Positions 32,358 through 40,665 of a DNA stretch of 64,000 nucleotides are shown piece after piece. Every line of letters begins with the position of its first letter. The first letter of the stretch is position 1. This DNA comes from Phenylobacterium kunshanense (lineage in GTDB: Bacteria; Pseudomonadota; Alphaproteobacteria; Caulobacterales; Caulobacteraceae). The position numbers and the translations under genes were made by a program. The stretch lies in assembly GCF_003254525.1 (NCBI RefSeq), contig NZ_QFYS01000002.1:620001-684000 (forward strand), given 5' to 3'. The notes under the pieces were generated by a model. The model was not told the DNA's origin. It made no database searches and worked only from the letters and a program-made list of their open reading frames with translations.

Positions 32358-32409
32358 GGACTATCCCCTCTCAAACTGGACGTTCATCGGGCCGCCGCGC
32401 TTCATGCCG

Positions 32410-32439
32410 TGGTCTTCCGACCGACTGGTCTTCCGACCG
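32410..32439 (-). repeat. Two tandem GNRA-type hairpins upstream of rpoH
   Basis: The 14-nt unit TGGTCTTCCGACCG occurs twice with a period of 16 nt, 53-82 nt before the rpoH ATG. On the rpoH-sense strand each unit reads GGTC-GGAA-GACC, a hairpin with a GNRA tetraloop. The rest of the 346-bp gap (32358-32703) holds the divergent rpoH and VOC-gene promoters but no gene I can identify. Confidence 0.5.
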
Positions 32440-32703
32440 GGCGCGCTTCGACGTTCGTCCCCTCCAAACCCTCAGATAGGTATCGGGTTGCGGTGACGCT
32501 AGGTCGCAGGGAGAGGCGGCCTGATGAAAATGTCCGACTTCCTTAGTGGGGATTTCTATGCCCCCGGAATGGCGAGAACAAGGCATGCTTTCTCACGCGG
32601 GCTGTTAGCGAAACTGTATGGGCCGGGGGTGTGGCGGGGCCGTGTCGGAACGGCCGGCGCGCCTGCGTCCTTGGGGGACAGCCCCTGGCGAAGGAGCCCT
32701 TCG

Positions 32704-33198
32704 ATGCCCAAGCTCAACTCCAAGATCACCCCGTGCCTCTGGTTCGACCGCGAGGCCCTGGCGGCGGCGGAATTCTACTGCGCGATCTTCCCGAACTCGC
32801 GCGTCACCGACGTCTCCCGCTACCCCGAGAACCTGCCCGGCGACCGGGCGGGCGAGGTGCTGACCGTCGTCTTCGAGTTGGACGGCCAGCGGTTCCGCGG
32901 CCTGAACGGCGGGCCGCAGTTCACCTTCAGCGAGGCCATATCGTTCGAGATCGAGGTGGAGACGCAAGGCGAGCTCGACCGCTACTGGGACGCCCTGCTG
33001 GCGGACGGGGGCGTGGAGAGCCAGTGCGGCTGGCTCAAGGACCGCTTCGGCCTCTCCTGGCAGGTCGTGCCGAAGCAGCTGGGCGAACTGATGACCAGCG
33101 AGGACAAGGCCAAGGCCGGCCGCGTGGCGGCGGCGATGATGCAGATGGTCAAGCTGGACATCGCGGCCCTGGAGGCGGCCGCGGCGGCGGCGGGGTGA
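32704..33198 (+). CDS. VOC-superfamily (PhnB / 3-dmu-9_3-mt type) protein
   Basis: 164 residues from the ATG at 32704 with AAGGAGC upstream. It begins KITPCLWFDREALAAAEFYCAIFPNSRV and has VLTVVFELDGQRFRGLNGGPQF and CGWLKDRFGLSWQVVP, the standard signature of the small glyoxalase-fold proteins once annotated as 3-demethylubiquinone methyltransferases. The C-terminal AAMMQMVKLDIAALEAA helix is also typical. Enzymatic activity is not established for the group. It lies divergently from rpoH and ends 3 bp from the convergent rluD. Confidence 0.88.
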   Translation: MPKLNSKITPCLWFDREALAAAEFYCAIFPNSRVTDVSRYPENLPGDRAGEVLTVVFELDGQRFRGLNGGPQFTFSEAISFEIEVETQGELDRYWDALLADGGVESQCGWLKDRFGLSWQVVPKQLGELMTSEDKAKAGRVAAAMMQMVKLDIAALEAAAAAAG

Positions 33199-33201
33199 GC
33201 G

Positions 33202-34164
33202 CTAGAGCCGCGCCAGCAGGGCCTCCAGCGCGGCCATGTCGGGGGGAAGCGCGCTCTCGCAACGGACCTGCTCGCCGGTGATCGGGTGGCGGAAGCCCAG
33301 CACGGCGGCGTGCAGGGCCTGGCGGCGAAGCTGAGCCGTTTCGATGGCCTCGCGAACCGCGGGGGCGGGCGGGCCGGAGCCGTAGGTCGGATCGCCCAGG
33401 CAGGGCGTGCCCTTGCTGGCCAGGTGGACGCGGATCTGGTGCGTGCGGCCGGTCTCCAGGCGGCAGGCGACGCGGGCGGCCAGCGGTTTCTCCTGCGGGC
33501 CGAAGGTGCGCTGGACGCGGTAGTGGGTCACCGCGTGGCGGCCGCCGCTCTTCACCATCGCCATCTTCTTGCGGTCGTGGGTCGAGCGGGCGATGGCGCC
33601 CTCGATGGTCCCCTTGTCCGGGCGCGGGGCGCCGCGTGTGAAGGCCACGTATTCGCGGTCGATGTCGTGCGCCTCGAACAGGGCGGCCAGGCCCTGGTGG
33701 GCGGCGTCGGTCTTGGCGACCACCACGACGCCCGAGGTGTCCTTGTCGATGCGGTGGACGATGCCCGGCCGCGCCACCCCGCCGATGCCCGAGAGGCTGT
33801 CTCCGCAGTGATGCAGCAGGGCGTTGACCAGGGTGCCGGCCTCGCTGCCGGGCGCCGGGTGCATGGCCATGCCGGGCGGCTTGTCGAGGACGATCAGGTG
33901 CGCGTCCTCGAACAGCACCGTGAGGGGAATGTCCTCGGGCTGGGGTTCGGCTGCCGCGGCGGGGGGCACGTCGATGCGGTAGGCGCCCGGGGCGGCCTTG
34001 GCCGAGCCGTCGCTGACCGGGACGCCGTCGCGGCTGACCCGGCCCTCGGCGATCAGCGCCTGGATCCGCGCCCGGCTGAGGTCGGGCAGCCGCTCGGCCA
34101 GGGTCTTGTCGACCCGGCCGCCGGCCTCGTCCCCCGCGATCTCGACGACCGCCTCAGAGCCCAT
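33202..34164 (-). CDS. rluD: 23S rRNA pseudouridine synthase, RluD type
   Basis: 320 residues. An N-terminal S4 RNA-binding domain (about 15-60, RVDKTLAERLPDLSRARIQALIAEGRV) precedes the RsuA/RluA catalytic domain: VLDKPPGMAMHPAPG, then GIVHRIDKDTSGVVVVAKTDAAH with catalytic Asp140, and CRLETGRTHQIRVHLASKGTPCLGDPTYG. RluD modifies helix 69 uridines (1911, 1915 and 1917 in E. coli numbering) late in large-subunit assembly. The gene starts 11 bp inside the end of the encapsulated-ferritin-type gene, so the two are transcribed together. Confidence 0.93.
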   Translation of the reverse strand: MGSEAVVEIAGDEAGGRVDKTLAERLPDLSRARIQALIAEGRVSRDGVPVSDGSAKAAPGAYRIDVPPAAAAEPQPEDIPLTVLFEDAHLIVLDKPPGMAMHPAPGSEAGTLVNALLHHCGDSLSGIGGVARPGIVHRIDKDTSGVVVVAKTDAAHQGLAALFEAHDIDREYVAFTRGAPRPDKGTIEGAIARSTHDRKKMAMVKSGGRHAVTHYRVQRTFGPQEKPLAARVACRLETGRTHQIRVHLASKGTPCLGDPTYGSGPPAPAVREAIETAQLRRQALHAAVLGFRHPITGEQVRCESALPPDMAALEALLARL

Positions 34165-34471
34165 GCTTCTCGCTGGCGCCTTCCTCGTGCCCGGTGATCG
34201 AGCCGTCCTTGAACAGGTACTCGCGGAGCTGCTCGTCGGTCTCGGGGTCGTTCCGCCGTAGCCACTCCAGCACCATCGCCGCGTGCTCCAGCTCCTCGCG
34301 CGCGTTGTGCAGCAGGATCGCCTTCAGCTCCGGATCGTCGCAGTCGTCCGCCCGCTGCCGATACCAGTCGACCGCCTCCATCTCCTCGATCAGGGAGGTG
34401 ATGGCATAATGCCTCAATAAAGTTGCATTTGACAATTTTTCTCTCGGGACGTGTAGCCCTTCCTTCGACAT
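34154..34471 (-). CDS. Encapsulated-ferritin-type (EncFtn) ferroxidase
   Basis: 105 residues forming the two-helix EncFtn core: AITSLIEEMEAVDWYRQRADDCDDPELKAILLHNAREELEHAAMVLEWLRR. The ferroxidase residues expected from Rhodospirillum EncFtn align: Glu30, Glu32 and Trp36-Tyr37 in helix 1 and Glu60/His63 in helix 2. EncFtn forms an annular decamer that oxidises Fe(II) inside encapsulin shells. The C-terminal tail (DGSITGHEEGASEKHGL) is where an encapsulin-targeting peptide would sit, but it lacks an obvious LxVGSLxx-like motif, and no encapsulin shell gene is nearby. It overlaps rluD by 11 bp. Confidence 0.85.
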   Translation of the reverse strand: MSKEGLHVPREKLSNATLLRHYAITSLIEEMEAVDWYRQRADDCDDPELKAILLHNAREELEHAAMVLEWLRRNDPETDEQLREYLFKDGSITGHEEGASEKHGL

Positions 34472-34529
34472 CGACCGTCATGCTCCTGTGATACGCATGC
34501 GACTAATACACTGGGGCGAGGCAGGGGGA

Positions 34530-36185
34530 ATGGCCATGAAGATCGATCGCCGCAGGGCGCTGGCGCTGCTGGGCATGGGCGCGGCGACGCCGGCCGTGGC
34601 TCAGTCGCCGAAGGTGAGCTTCCAGCACGGCGTCGCCTCGGGCGACCCGACCCAGGAGCGGGTGGTGCTGTGGACGCGCATCACACCGGAGCGGCCGGGC
34701 GCCGACATTCCCTTCACCTGGACGCTCAATCCGGTCGACCGCCGGGCGGGGGGCGCGAAGCGCGGAGCCGGCGTGACCGGGCCCGACCGGGACTACACGG
34801 TGAAGGTGGACGTGGACGGCCTGGACGCCGGCCGCGCCTATACCTTCGAGTTCGAGGCCGGCGGCGTGAAGTCGCCGATGGGGCGGACCCGGACCCTGCC
34901 ATCCGGCTCGGTCAAGGACGTGGTGATGGCGGTGGCCTCGTGCAGCCTCTATCCGAACGGCTACTTCAACGCCTACCAGGCCATCGCCGACCTGCCCCGC
35001 GTGGACGTGGTGCTGCACCTGGGCGACTACATCTATGAGTATGGTGGCCCCGGCTCGTACGGCATGGACTCTCCGGTCGCGGCGGAGCGACCGCACGATC
35101 CGAACCGCGAGATCGTGAGCCTCGAGGACTATCGGCGGCGTCACGCCCAGTACAAGTCCGACCCCCAGCTCCAGGCCGCGCACGCCAAGGCGCCGTGGAT
35201 CGTGGCCTGGGACGACCACGAGACGGCCAACGACAGCTTCCTGCACGGGGCCGAGAACCACCAGCCCGCCACGGAAGGCGACTGGGACGCGCGCAAGGCC
35301 CGGGCGCTGAAGGCCTATTACGAGTGGATGCCGATCCGCGAACCGGCGGCCGGCGTGGGCCTGGCCGAGGCCGCGGCCCGCAGCTTCCACTTCGGCGACC
35401 TCGCCTCGCTGATCATGATCGAGACCCGGCTGGGCGCCCGCGACAAACAGGTCTCCCTGGCCGAGGACGCCCCCGAGGTGGACGGCAAGCGGGACCTGAC
35501 CGCGCTCAAGGCCAAGCTGGCCGACCCGGCCCGCCGCATGATGGGGCCCCGGCAGGAAGCCTGGATCGGCGAGGAGCTTTCGCGGTCGGTGAAGGCGGGG
35601 CACGCCTGGCAGGTGCTGGGCAACCAGGTGGTCATGGCGCGCGTGATGCCGCCCGATCCGCGCAAGGAGCTGACGCCCGAGCAGTACGCGACGATCCCGG
35701 CCTCCAGTCGCCGGCGCATCCAGCGCTACGAGGCCGGTGTGGCCCTCGGCCTGCCGGTCGGGCTCGACATGTGGGACGGCTATCCGGCCGACCGTGAGCG
35801 GCTCTATGCGATGGTGAAGCAGGCCGGTGCGCGGCCGGTGGTGGTCAGCGGCGACAGCCACTCGTTCTGGGCCAACGAACTGCACGACGCCGACGGGCGC
35901 CGGGTCGCGTGCGAGTTCGGCACGACGGGCATCACCAGCCCCGGCGCCGGAGAGATCGCGCCCGGCATCAACGCGGGCGACCTGATCGCCAAGGCGAACA
36001 AGGAAGTCGTGTTCAACGACCAGGTCTCGAAGGGCTACGTCCTGCTGACACTGACCCGCGATGTGGCGAAGGCCGACATGGTGACGGTGTCGACCATCAC
36101 CTCGAAGGCCTTCACGACGAAGGTGGTGAAGAGCTTCGTCGCCGCGCCGGATGGGGCCGGCGTGTCGGCGCTGACCGAAGCCTGA
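34530..36185 (+). CDS. PhoD-like alkaline phosphatase / phosphodiesterase
   Basis: 551 residues from the ATG at 34530 behind AGGGGGA. The N-terminus is a Tat-type signal (MAMKIDRRRALALLGMGAATPAVAQ). An N-terminal Fn3/purple-acid-phosphatase-like domain (VASGDPTQERVVLWTRITP) is followed by the PhoD metallophosphatase core: AVASCSLYPNGYFNAYQAIA, VVLHLGDYIYEYG, WIVAWDDHETANDSF, and VVVSGDSHSFWANEL supplying Fe/Ca ligands. It releases phosphate from phosphomonoesters or diesters in the periplasm. No Pho box was identified. It is divergent from the EncFtn gene. Confidence 0.92.
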   Translation: MAMKIDRRRALALLGMGAATPAVAQSPKVSFQHGVASGDPTQERVVLWTRITPERPGADIPFTWTLNPVDRRAGGAKRGAGVTGPDRDYTVKVDVDGLDAGRAYTFEFEAGGVKSPMGRTRTLPSGSVKDVVMAVASCSLYPNGYFNAYQAIADLPRVDVVLHLGDYIYEYGGPGSYGMDSPVAAERPHDPNREIVSLEDYRRRHAQYKSDPQLQAAHAKAPWIVAWDDHETANDSFLHGAENHQPATEGDWDARKARALKAYYEWMPIREPAAGVGLAEAAARSFHFGDLASLIMIETRLGARDKQVSLAEDAPEVDGKRDLTALKAKLADPARRMMGPRQEAWIGEELSRSVKAGHAWQVLGNQVVMARVMPPDPRKELTPEQYATIPASSRRRIQRYEAGVALGLPVGLDMWDGYPADRERLYAMVKQAGARPVVVSGDSHSFWANELHDADGRRVACEFGTTGITSPGAGEIAPGINAGDLIAKANKEVVFNDQVSKGYVLLTLTRDVAKADMVTVSTITSKAFTTKVVKSFVAAPDGAGVSALTEA

Positions 36186-36271
36186 CGAGTCGCAAACGTC
36201 CCTTTCAGCCAGCGTTCAGGTAGCGGCCGCGAGGATCGCTTCGGTCGTCAACGGTTGCTTCGGAGTTTCCC

Positions 36272-36385
36272 ATGGCCCCCGCAGATCCTCCCCCGATGGA
36301 CCGGCCCGCGATCTGGGCCATGGCCCTGCTGGCGCTCAGCGTCGCCTTCGCGGGCCTCTCGGTGTTCCTGCTGGCGGTCTACTAG
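36272..36385 (+). CDS. 37-residue single-span membrane protein
   Basis: ATG at 36272, stop TAG at 36383-36385. A Pro-rich N-terminus (MAPADPPPMDRPAI) is followed by one hydrophobic helix (WAMALLALSVAFAGLSVF) ending LLAVY. The stop codon interleaves with the convergent LysE-family stop in a CTAG palindrome, so both genes use the same 4 bp. No good ribosome site is present. It is typical of small inner-membrane proteins missed by gene callers, but the evidence is compositional. Confidence 0.45.
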   Translation: MAPADPPPMDRPAIWAMALLALSVAFAGLSVFLLAVY

Positions 36386-37008
36386 CGGCGTTCCAGGGCC
36401 AGCCGGACGCCGAAGGCCAGGAAGACACCTCCCGTCAGCCGGTCGAGCCAGCGGACGACGGCGGCCTTCTGCAGCGCGCCGGCGATGGGCCGCGTCGCGC
36501 CGATCAGCGCGGCGAACCAGATCAGGCCCATGACCGCGTGCAGCGCCGCGAGCAGGAAGATGAAGGGCCCAGCCGGCGCGCCCGCGGGCAGGAACTGCGG
36601 CAGGAACGAGACGTAGAACACGCCGACCTTCGGGTTCAGCAGGTTCGTCAGGAACCCCCGCCGCATCCAGGCGAAGTCCGAGCCCTGCGGGCCCGCGGGC
36701 GCCGTCAGGTCGAACCGCTCGCGCGGCTTCAGGATCAGCCCGACGCCGAGCCAGACCAGATAGGCCGCGCCGGCCCATTTCAGGATGTTGAATGCGAGGG
36801 CCGAGGCTTCCAGCAGGGCGCCGAGCCCGAGCGCCACCGCCGCGCCCCAGGCGAGGCAGCCGGTCACGATGCCCAGCCCGGCCAGCGCCGCGCGCCGTCC
36901 GCCCTCCACCGCCGCGGTGCGCAGGACGAGAGCCGTGTCGAGGCCGGGGGTGATCGTCAGCAGCGCGGCGGCGACGCTGAACGCGAGGAGAGCCTGAAGC
37001 ACGGTCAT
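36382..37008 (-). CDS. LysE/RhtB-family amino-acid exporter
   Basis: 208 residues from the ATG at 37008, which overlaps the hisI stop (ATGA). Six transmembrane helices, starting [31 protein letters not shown] with the family's TPGxD motif, then [16 protein letters not shown] and [24 protein letters not shown], the conserved LNPK segment. LysE/RhtB proteins export amino acids or their analogues by proton antiport. Coupling to hisI is suggestive, but a link to histidine is not established. The substrate is unknown. Confidence 0.92.
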   Translation of the reverse strand: MTVLQALLAFSVAAALLTITPGLDTALVLRTAAVEGGRRAALAGLGIVTGCLAWGAAVALGLGALLEASALAFNILKWAGAAYLVWLGVGLILKPRERFDLTAPAGPQGSDFAWMRRGFLTNLLNPKVGVFYVSFLPQFLPAGAPAGPFIFLLAALHAVMGLIWFAALIGATRPIAGALQKAAVVRWLDRLTGGVFLAFGVRLALERR

Positions 37009-37394
37009 TGGCGCACCAGCCGGCCGTCCTTGCCGACGACGCGGTAGAAGCAGGAGACGGCGCCGGTGTGGCACGCCCCGCCGTCGCCCTGCGGCCGGAC
37101 CTTCAGCCAGACCGCATCCTGGTCGCAGTCGATGCGCAGTTCCTCGACCACCTGCACCTGGCCGCTGGTGGCGCCCTTGTGCCAGAGCTCGCCGCGCGAC
37201 CGGCTCCAGTAGTGGGCCTCGCCCGTTTCCAGGGTCTTCGACAGCGCCTCGTCGTTCATCCAGGCCAGCATCAGCACCTCGCCCGTGCCGGCATGGGTCG
37301 CGATCGCCGCGATCAGGCCTTTGGCGTCGAAGCGCGGAGCGAGGGCCTCGCCCTGCTCAAGGGCGGTCTTGTCGGGCGCGGTCGGGAAGCTCAT
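37005..37394 (-). CDS. hisI: Phosphoribosyl-AMP cyclohydrolase
   Basis: 129 residues from the ATG at 37394 (AAGGA ten bases upstream); an ATG at 37418 is an alternative. The HisI fold and metal-binding signature are complete: [51 protein letters not shown], and [13 protein letters not shown], which contain the Zn/Mg-ligating cysteines. It opens the purine ring of phosphoribosyl-AMP, the third step of histidine synthesis. No HisE domain is fused. It is coupled to the LysE-family gene rather than to other his genes. Confidence 0.95.
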   Translation of the reverse strand: MSFPTAPDKTALEQGEALAPRFDAKGLIAAIATHAGTGEVLMLAWMNDEALSKTLETGEAHYWSRSRGELWHKGATSGQVQVVEELRIDCDQDAVWLKVRPQGDGGACHTGAVSCFYRVVGKDGRLVRQ

Positions 37395-37458
37395 GGGCGA
37401 CAGTCCTTGCTGGCTCATCGCCCCTGTACCATCGTCCGGCCGGAATCGGAGGACCGTG

Positions 37459-37854
37459 ATGCTGAGGCTGATCCTGGGTGTGGTGGCGGGCTGCGCCCTG
37501 GCCATGGGGCTGATCACCGGCATCGAGCTGGTCGTCCACACCCAGTACCCCTATCCGGCCGGAGCCTCGCCCGAGCAGCTCCGCAACTACGTCCTGGAGC
37601 TGCCGCAGGCCGGCCAGGCGATGATCATCGCGGCCTGGATCATCGGGACGGCCGTCGGCGGCCTCGCCGGCAACGGCATCGCCGGACGGCCCTGGCCGGC
37701 GCTGGTGGTCGGCGTGCTGATCGCGGTGAGCGGCATGGCGAACATGGCCATGCTGCCGCATCCGCTGTGGATGCAGATCGTCGGTATCGTCGGGCCGCTG
37801 GCTGTGGCTGGCGTGCTTGGCCTGGGGCGGCCGAGGCGCGCCCCGGCCGCGTAG
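37459..37854 (+). CDS. Four-helix membrane protein of unknown function
   Basis: 131 residues from the ATG at 37459, which has GGAGGA six bases upstream. Four predicted transmembrane helices: [56 protein letters not shown] and [19 protein letters not shown] periplasmic-side loop [19 protein letters not shown] follows the first. No named domain is recognised. It is divergent from hisI and convergent with folE. Confidence 0.75.
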   Translation: MLRLILGVVAGCALAMGLITGIELVVHTQYPYPAGASPEQLRNYVLELPQAGQAMIIAAWIIGTAVGGLAGNGIAGRPWPALVVGVLIAVSGMANMAMLPHPLWMQIVGIVGPLAVAGVLGLGRPRRAPAA

Positions 37855-37863
37855 CAGGCTAAC

Positions 37864-38496
37864 CTACTTCCGGTTCACGAAGTCCAGGAAGCGCTGGCGC
37901 AGGGTCGGGTCGGTCTTGAAGACGCCCGTGAACTGGGTGGTGATCGTCGAGACGTGGCGGTGGTGCACGCCGCGGGTGGTCATGCACTGGTGCGCCGCGT
38001 CGATGAGCACCGCGACGCCGGCCGGGCGCAGGCTGTCGGTGATGGCGTCGGCGATCTGCTGGGTCATGGTCTCCTGGGTCTGGAGACGGCGGGCGAAGAT
38101 CTCGACCACCTTGGCCAGCTTGGAGATGCCCACCACGCGATTGGTCGGCATGTAGGCCACGTAGGCCTTCCCCAGGAACGGGGCCATGTGGTGCTCGCAG
38201 TGGCTCTCGACCTCGATGTCGCGGAGCATCACGATGTCGTCGTAGCCCTGGACATCCTCGAAGGTGCGCGACAGCTCCTTGGCCGGGTCGAGGCGATAGC
38301 CCTCGAACCATTCGGCATAGGCGTCGACCACGCGCTTCGGCGTGTCGATCACGCCTTCGCGGCGCGGGTCATCGCCGGCCCAGGCGATCAGCGTGCGGAC
38401 GGCCTCCATGGCCTCCTCGCGGGTCGGGCGCGTGATGGGTTCCAGGGATCCGTCTTCGGAGCCGATCAGGGTTCGGTCGCGGGCAGGAGCGTCCAT
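37864..38496 (-). CDS. folE: GTP cyclohydrolase I
   Basis: 210 residues. Signature stretches of type IA enzymes: GYDDIVMLRDIEVESHCEHHMAPFLGKAYVAYMP, RVVGISKLAKVVEIFARRLQTQETMTQQIADAI and HQCMTTRGVH, with the zinc-ligating Cys and His residues (CEHH and QCM). It converts GTP to 7,8-dihydroneopterin triphosphate, the first step of folate synthesis. The N-terminal 20 residues are variable. It is divergent from cysS, with about 165 bp of promoter region between them. Confidence 0.96.
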   Translation of the reverse strand: MDAPARDRTLIGSEDGSLEPITRPTREEAMEAVRTLIAWAGDDPRREGVIDTPKRVVDAYAEWFEGYRLDPAKELSRTFEDVQGYDDIVMLRDIEVESHCEHHMAPFLGKAYVAYMPTNRVVGISKLAKVVEIFARRLQTQETMTQQIADAITDSLRPAGVAVLIDAAHQCMTTRGVHHRHVSTITTQFTGVFKTDPTLRQRFLDFVNRK

Positions 38497-38663
38497 GAGA
38501 GAGCGTTTCTTTCCAAGGGGCCGAGTAGCGCCGGAACGAGGGTTCCGGAAATGACGCGTGCCACCCCCTATTCGGACGTCGGGCGGCGTGGCCTCCGGTC
38601 CGGGCGATCTGTATATGGGGCGAGGCCCGACCCGGGCAACCGTTCCGCAGCGTTAGCTAGACC

Positions 38664-40094
38664 ATGAGCCTGAAGCTTTACGACACCATGACCCGCGCCA
38701 AGCGGGATTTCGCCCCCGCCGACCCCAAGCGGGTGACGATGTATGTCTGTGGGCCGACGGTCTACAACTTCGCCCACATCGGCAACTTCCGGCCGGTGGT
38801 GGTCTTCGACCTGCTGTTCCGGGTGCTGCGCGACATCTATGGCGAAGAGGCCGTGCTCTATGCGGCCAACGTCACGGACGTCGACGACAAGATCAACCGC
38901 AAGGCCGCCGAGGAAGGCGTGCCGATCAGCGTCATCACCGACCGCTACCTCGACGCCTACAACGCCGACGCGGCTTCGCTGGGCGCCCTGCGGCCCACGT
39001 TCCAGCCGCGCGTGACCGAAACCATGGACGCCATCATCGCGATGATCGGCGACCTGGTGGAGCAGAAGGCGGCCTACGCCGCCGAAGGCCATGTGCTGTT
39101 CGACACCCAGGCGTTCGGCGACTACGGCAAACTCTCGGGCCGGCCGATGGACGAGATGATCGCCGGCGCCCGGGTCGACGTCGCCCCCTACAAGCGCCAT
39201 CCGGCCGATTTCGTCCTGTGGAAGCCGTCGAAGGAGAACGAGCCCGAGTGGCCGAGCCCCTGGGGGCCGGGCCGGCCGGGCTGGCACATCGAGTGCACAG
39301 CCATGATCGAACAGGCGCTGGGCCTGCCGATCGACATCCACGGCGGCGGCATCGACCTGGTCTTCCCGCACCACGAGAACGAGCTGGCCCAGGGCGTCTG
39401 CTCCGGCCACGGCGGCCGTGAATACGCCAAGGTCTGGATGCACAACGGCTTCCTGAACATGGGCGAGGAGAAGATGAGCAAGAGCGTCGGCAACGTCGCC
39501 CTCGCACACGACCTTCTGAAGCTCTACCCGGGCGAGGCGATCCGCTGGGCGCTGCTCAGCGGCCACTACCGCCAGCCACTAGAGTGGAACGACAGCCTGA
39601 TCGAACAGGCCAAGAGCGCCCTGGACCGGCTCTATCGGGTGCTGGACGACGCGGGCCGCTTCCTGGCCGGAGAGCCGGCCGCCGACGGGTGGCAGGACGC
39701 GGCGGCCGCCGCCGAGCATGCGGCGGTCCGACATGCGCTGCACGACGACCTCAATACGCCCAGCGCGTTCGCGGCCCTGTTCCAGTTGGCCGACAAGGTG
39801 CGCGCCGCGGTGATGGCCAAGGATGCGCGGGCGGTCGCCAGCGGCCGGGGCCTGCTGGTCGAGGCCGGCGCCCTGATGGGCTTCCTCGCCGCCGATCCGC
39901 AGTCCTGGTTTCAGAGCGGGGCCGACGATGCCCTGAAGTCGAAGGTCGAGGCGCTGCTCGCCGACCGGCAGGCCGCGCGTGCGGCGAAGAACTGGCCGGA
40001 AGCCGACCGCATCCGCGGGGAGCTGGCGGCGCTCAATGTCGAGGTGATGGACGGACCCGCCGGGGCGACCTGGCGGATCAAGGAGCAGGCGTGA
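38664..40094 (+). CDS. cysS: Cysteinyl-tRNA synthetase
   Basis: 476 residues, a class I synthetase. It has the CysRS opening MYVCGPTVYNFAHIGNFRPVVVFDLL (zinc Cys and HIGN), the DNVTDVDDKI-like AANVTDVDDKINRKA, WHIECTAMIEQALGLPIDIHGGGIDLVFPHHENELAQ with further zinc ligands, and the KMSKS loop (EEKMSKSVGN). The C-terminal helical anticodon domain is complete. It charges tRNA-Cys in the cytosol. The downstream SRPBCC gene starts within its stop codon (TGATG), so the two are translationally coupled. Confidence 0.97.
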   Translation: MSLKLYDTMTRAKRDFAPADPKRVTMYVCGPTVYNFAHIGNFRPVVVFDLLFRVLRDIYGEEAVLYAANVTDVDDKINRKAAEEGVPISVITDRYLDAYNADAASLGALRPTFQPRVTETMDAIIAMIGDLVEQKAAYAAEGHVLFDTQAFGDYGKLSGRPMDEMIAGARVDVAPYKRHPADFVLWKPSKENEPEWPSPWGPGRPGWHIECTAMIEQALGLPIDIHGGGIDLVFPHHENELAQGVCSGHGGREYAKVWMHNGFLNMGEEKMSKSVGNVALAHDLLKLYPGEAIRWALLSGHYRQPLEWNDSLIEQAKSALDRLYRVLDDAGRFLAGEPAADGWQDAAAAAEHAAVRHALHDDLNTPSAFAALFQLADKVRAAVMAKDARAVASGRGLLVEAGALMGFLAADPQSWFQSGADDALKSKVEALLADRQAARAAKNWPEADRIRGELAALNVEVMDGPAGATWRIKEQA

Positions 40095-40663
40095 TGCCGA
40101 TGAAGCAGGGGCCAGACCTGATGGCCGGCCCGTTCGGCCGCAAGGGGGCCATGGGCCCCCGGACCATGTCGCTGAAGACCGAGGGCAAGCCCCCGCCCCC
40201 GAAGCCCATGGGCGGCGTCCGGATCGAGGACCGGATCGGCGTCCAGGCGCCGGCCGAACTGATCTGGGAGATCGTCCACGACCTCCACCTGTGGGAGGAG
40301 TGGAACCCGACCTACACCCGCGCCGCGGGGGTGATCCGGATCGGCGAGCCGCTGTCACTGGACCTGGCCCTTCCCGGCCAGCCGGTGCAGGAGATCCGGC
40401 CGCGCGTGCTGGAGTGGGTGCCGAACGAACAGCTCCACTGGCAGCTCAAGCTGATGGGCGGGATGATCAGGACCGTTCGCTACATCGAGATCACGCCGCT
40501 GTCGGACGCGGGCTGTATCGTCGACAACGGCGAGATCTTCGGCGGGCTGATGGGGCCGTCCCTCGGCAAGCGGATGGGGCGTTCGGTTCGCCAGGGATTC
40601 CAGGCGATGAACGAGGCGCTCAAGGCGCGGGCGGAAGCGTTCTGGGCTGACCGTCGCCGCTGA
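40094..40663 (+). CDS. SRPBCC (START-like) domain protein
   Basis: 189 residues, sharing its first base with the cysS stop. After a basic, Gly/Pro-rich N-terminal tail of about 40 residues comes a polyketide-cyclase/SRPBCC fold: IEDRIGVQAPAELIWEIVHDLHLWEEWNPTY (helix-grip start), VLEWVPNEQLHWQLKL, and a long C-terminal helix (MGRSVRQGFQAMNEALKARAEAF). Such proteins bind hydrophobic ligands or act as cyclases or stress proteins. There is no ligand clue here, and coupling to cysS may be only positional. Confidence 0.85.
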   Translation: MPMKQGPDLMAGPFGRKGAMGPRTMSLKTEGKPPPPKPMGGVRIEDRIGVQAPAELIWEIVHDLHLWEEWNPTYTRAAGVIRIGEPLSLDLALPGQPVQEIRPRVLEWVPNEQLHWQLKLMGGMIRTVRYIEITPLSDAGCIVDNGEIFGGLMGPSLGKRMGRSVRQGFQAMNEALKARAEAFWADRRR

Positions 40664-40665
40664 GC

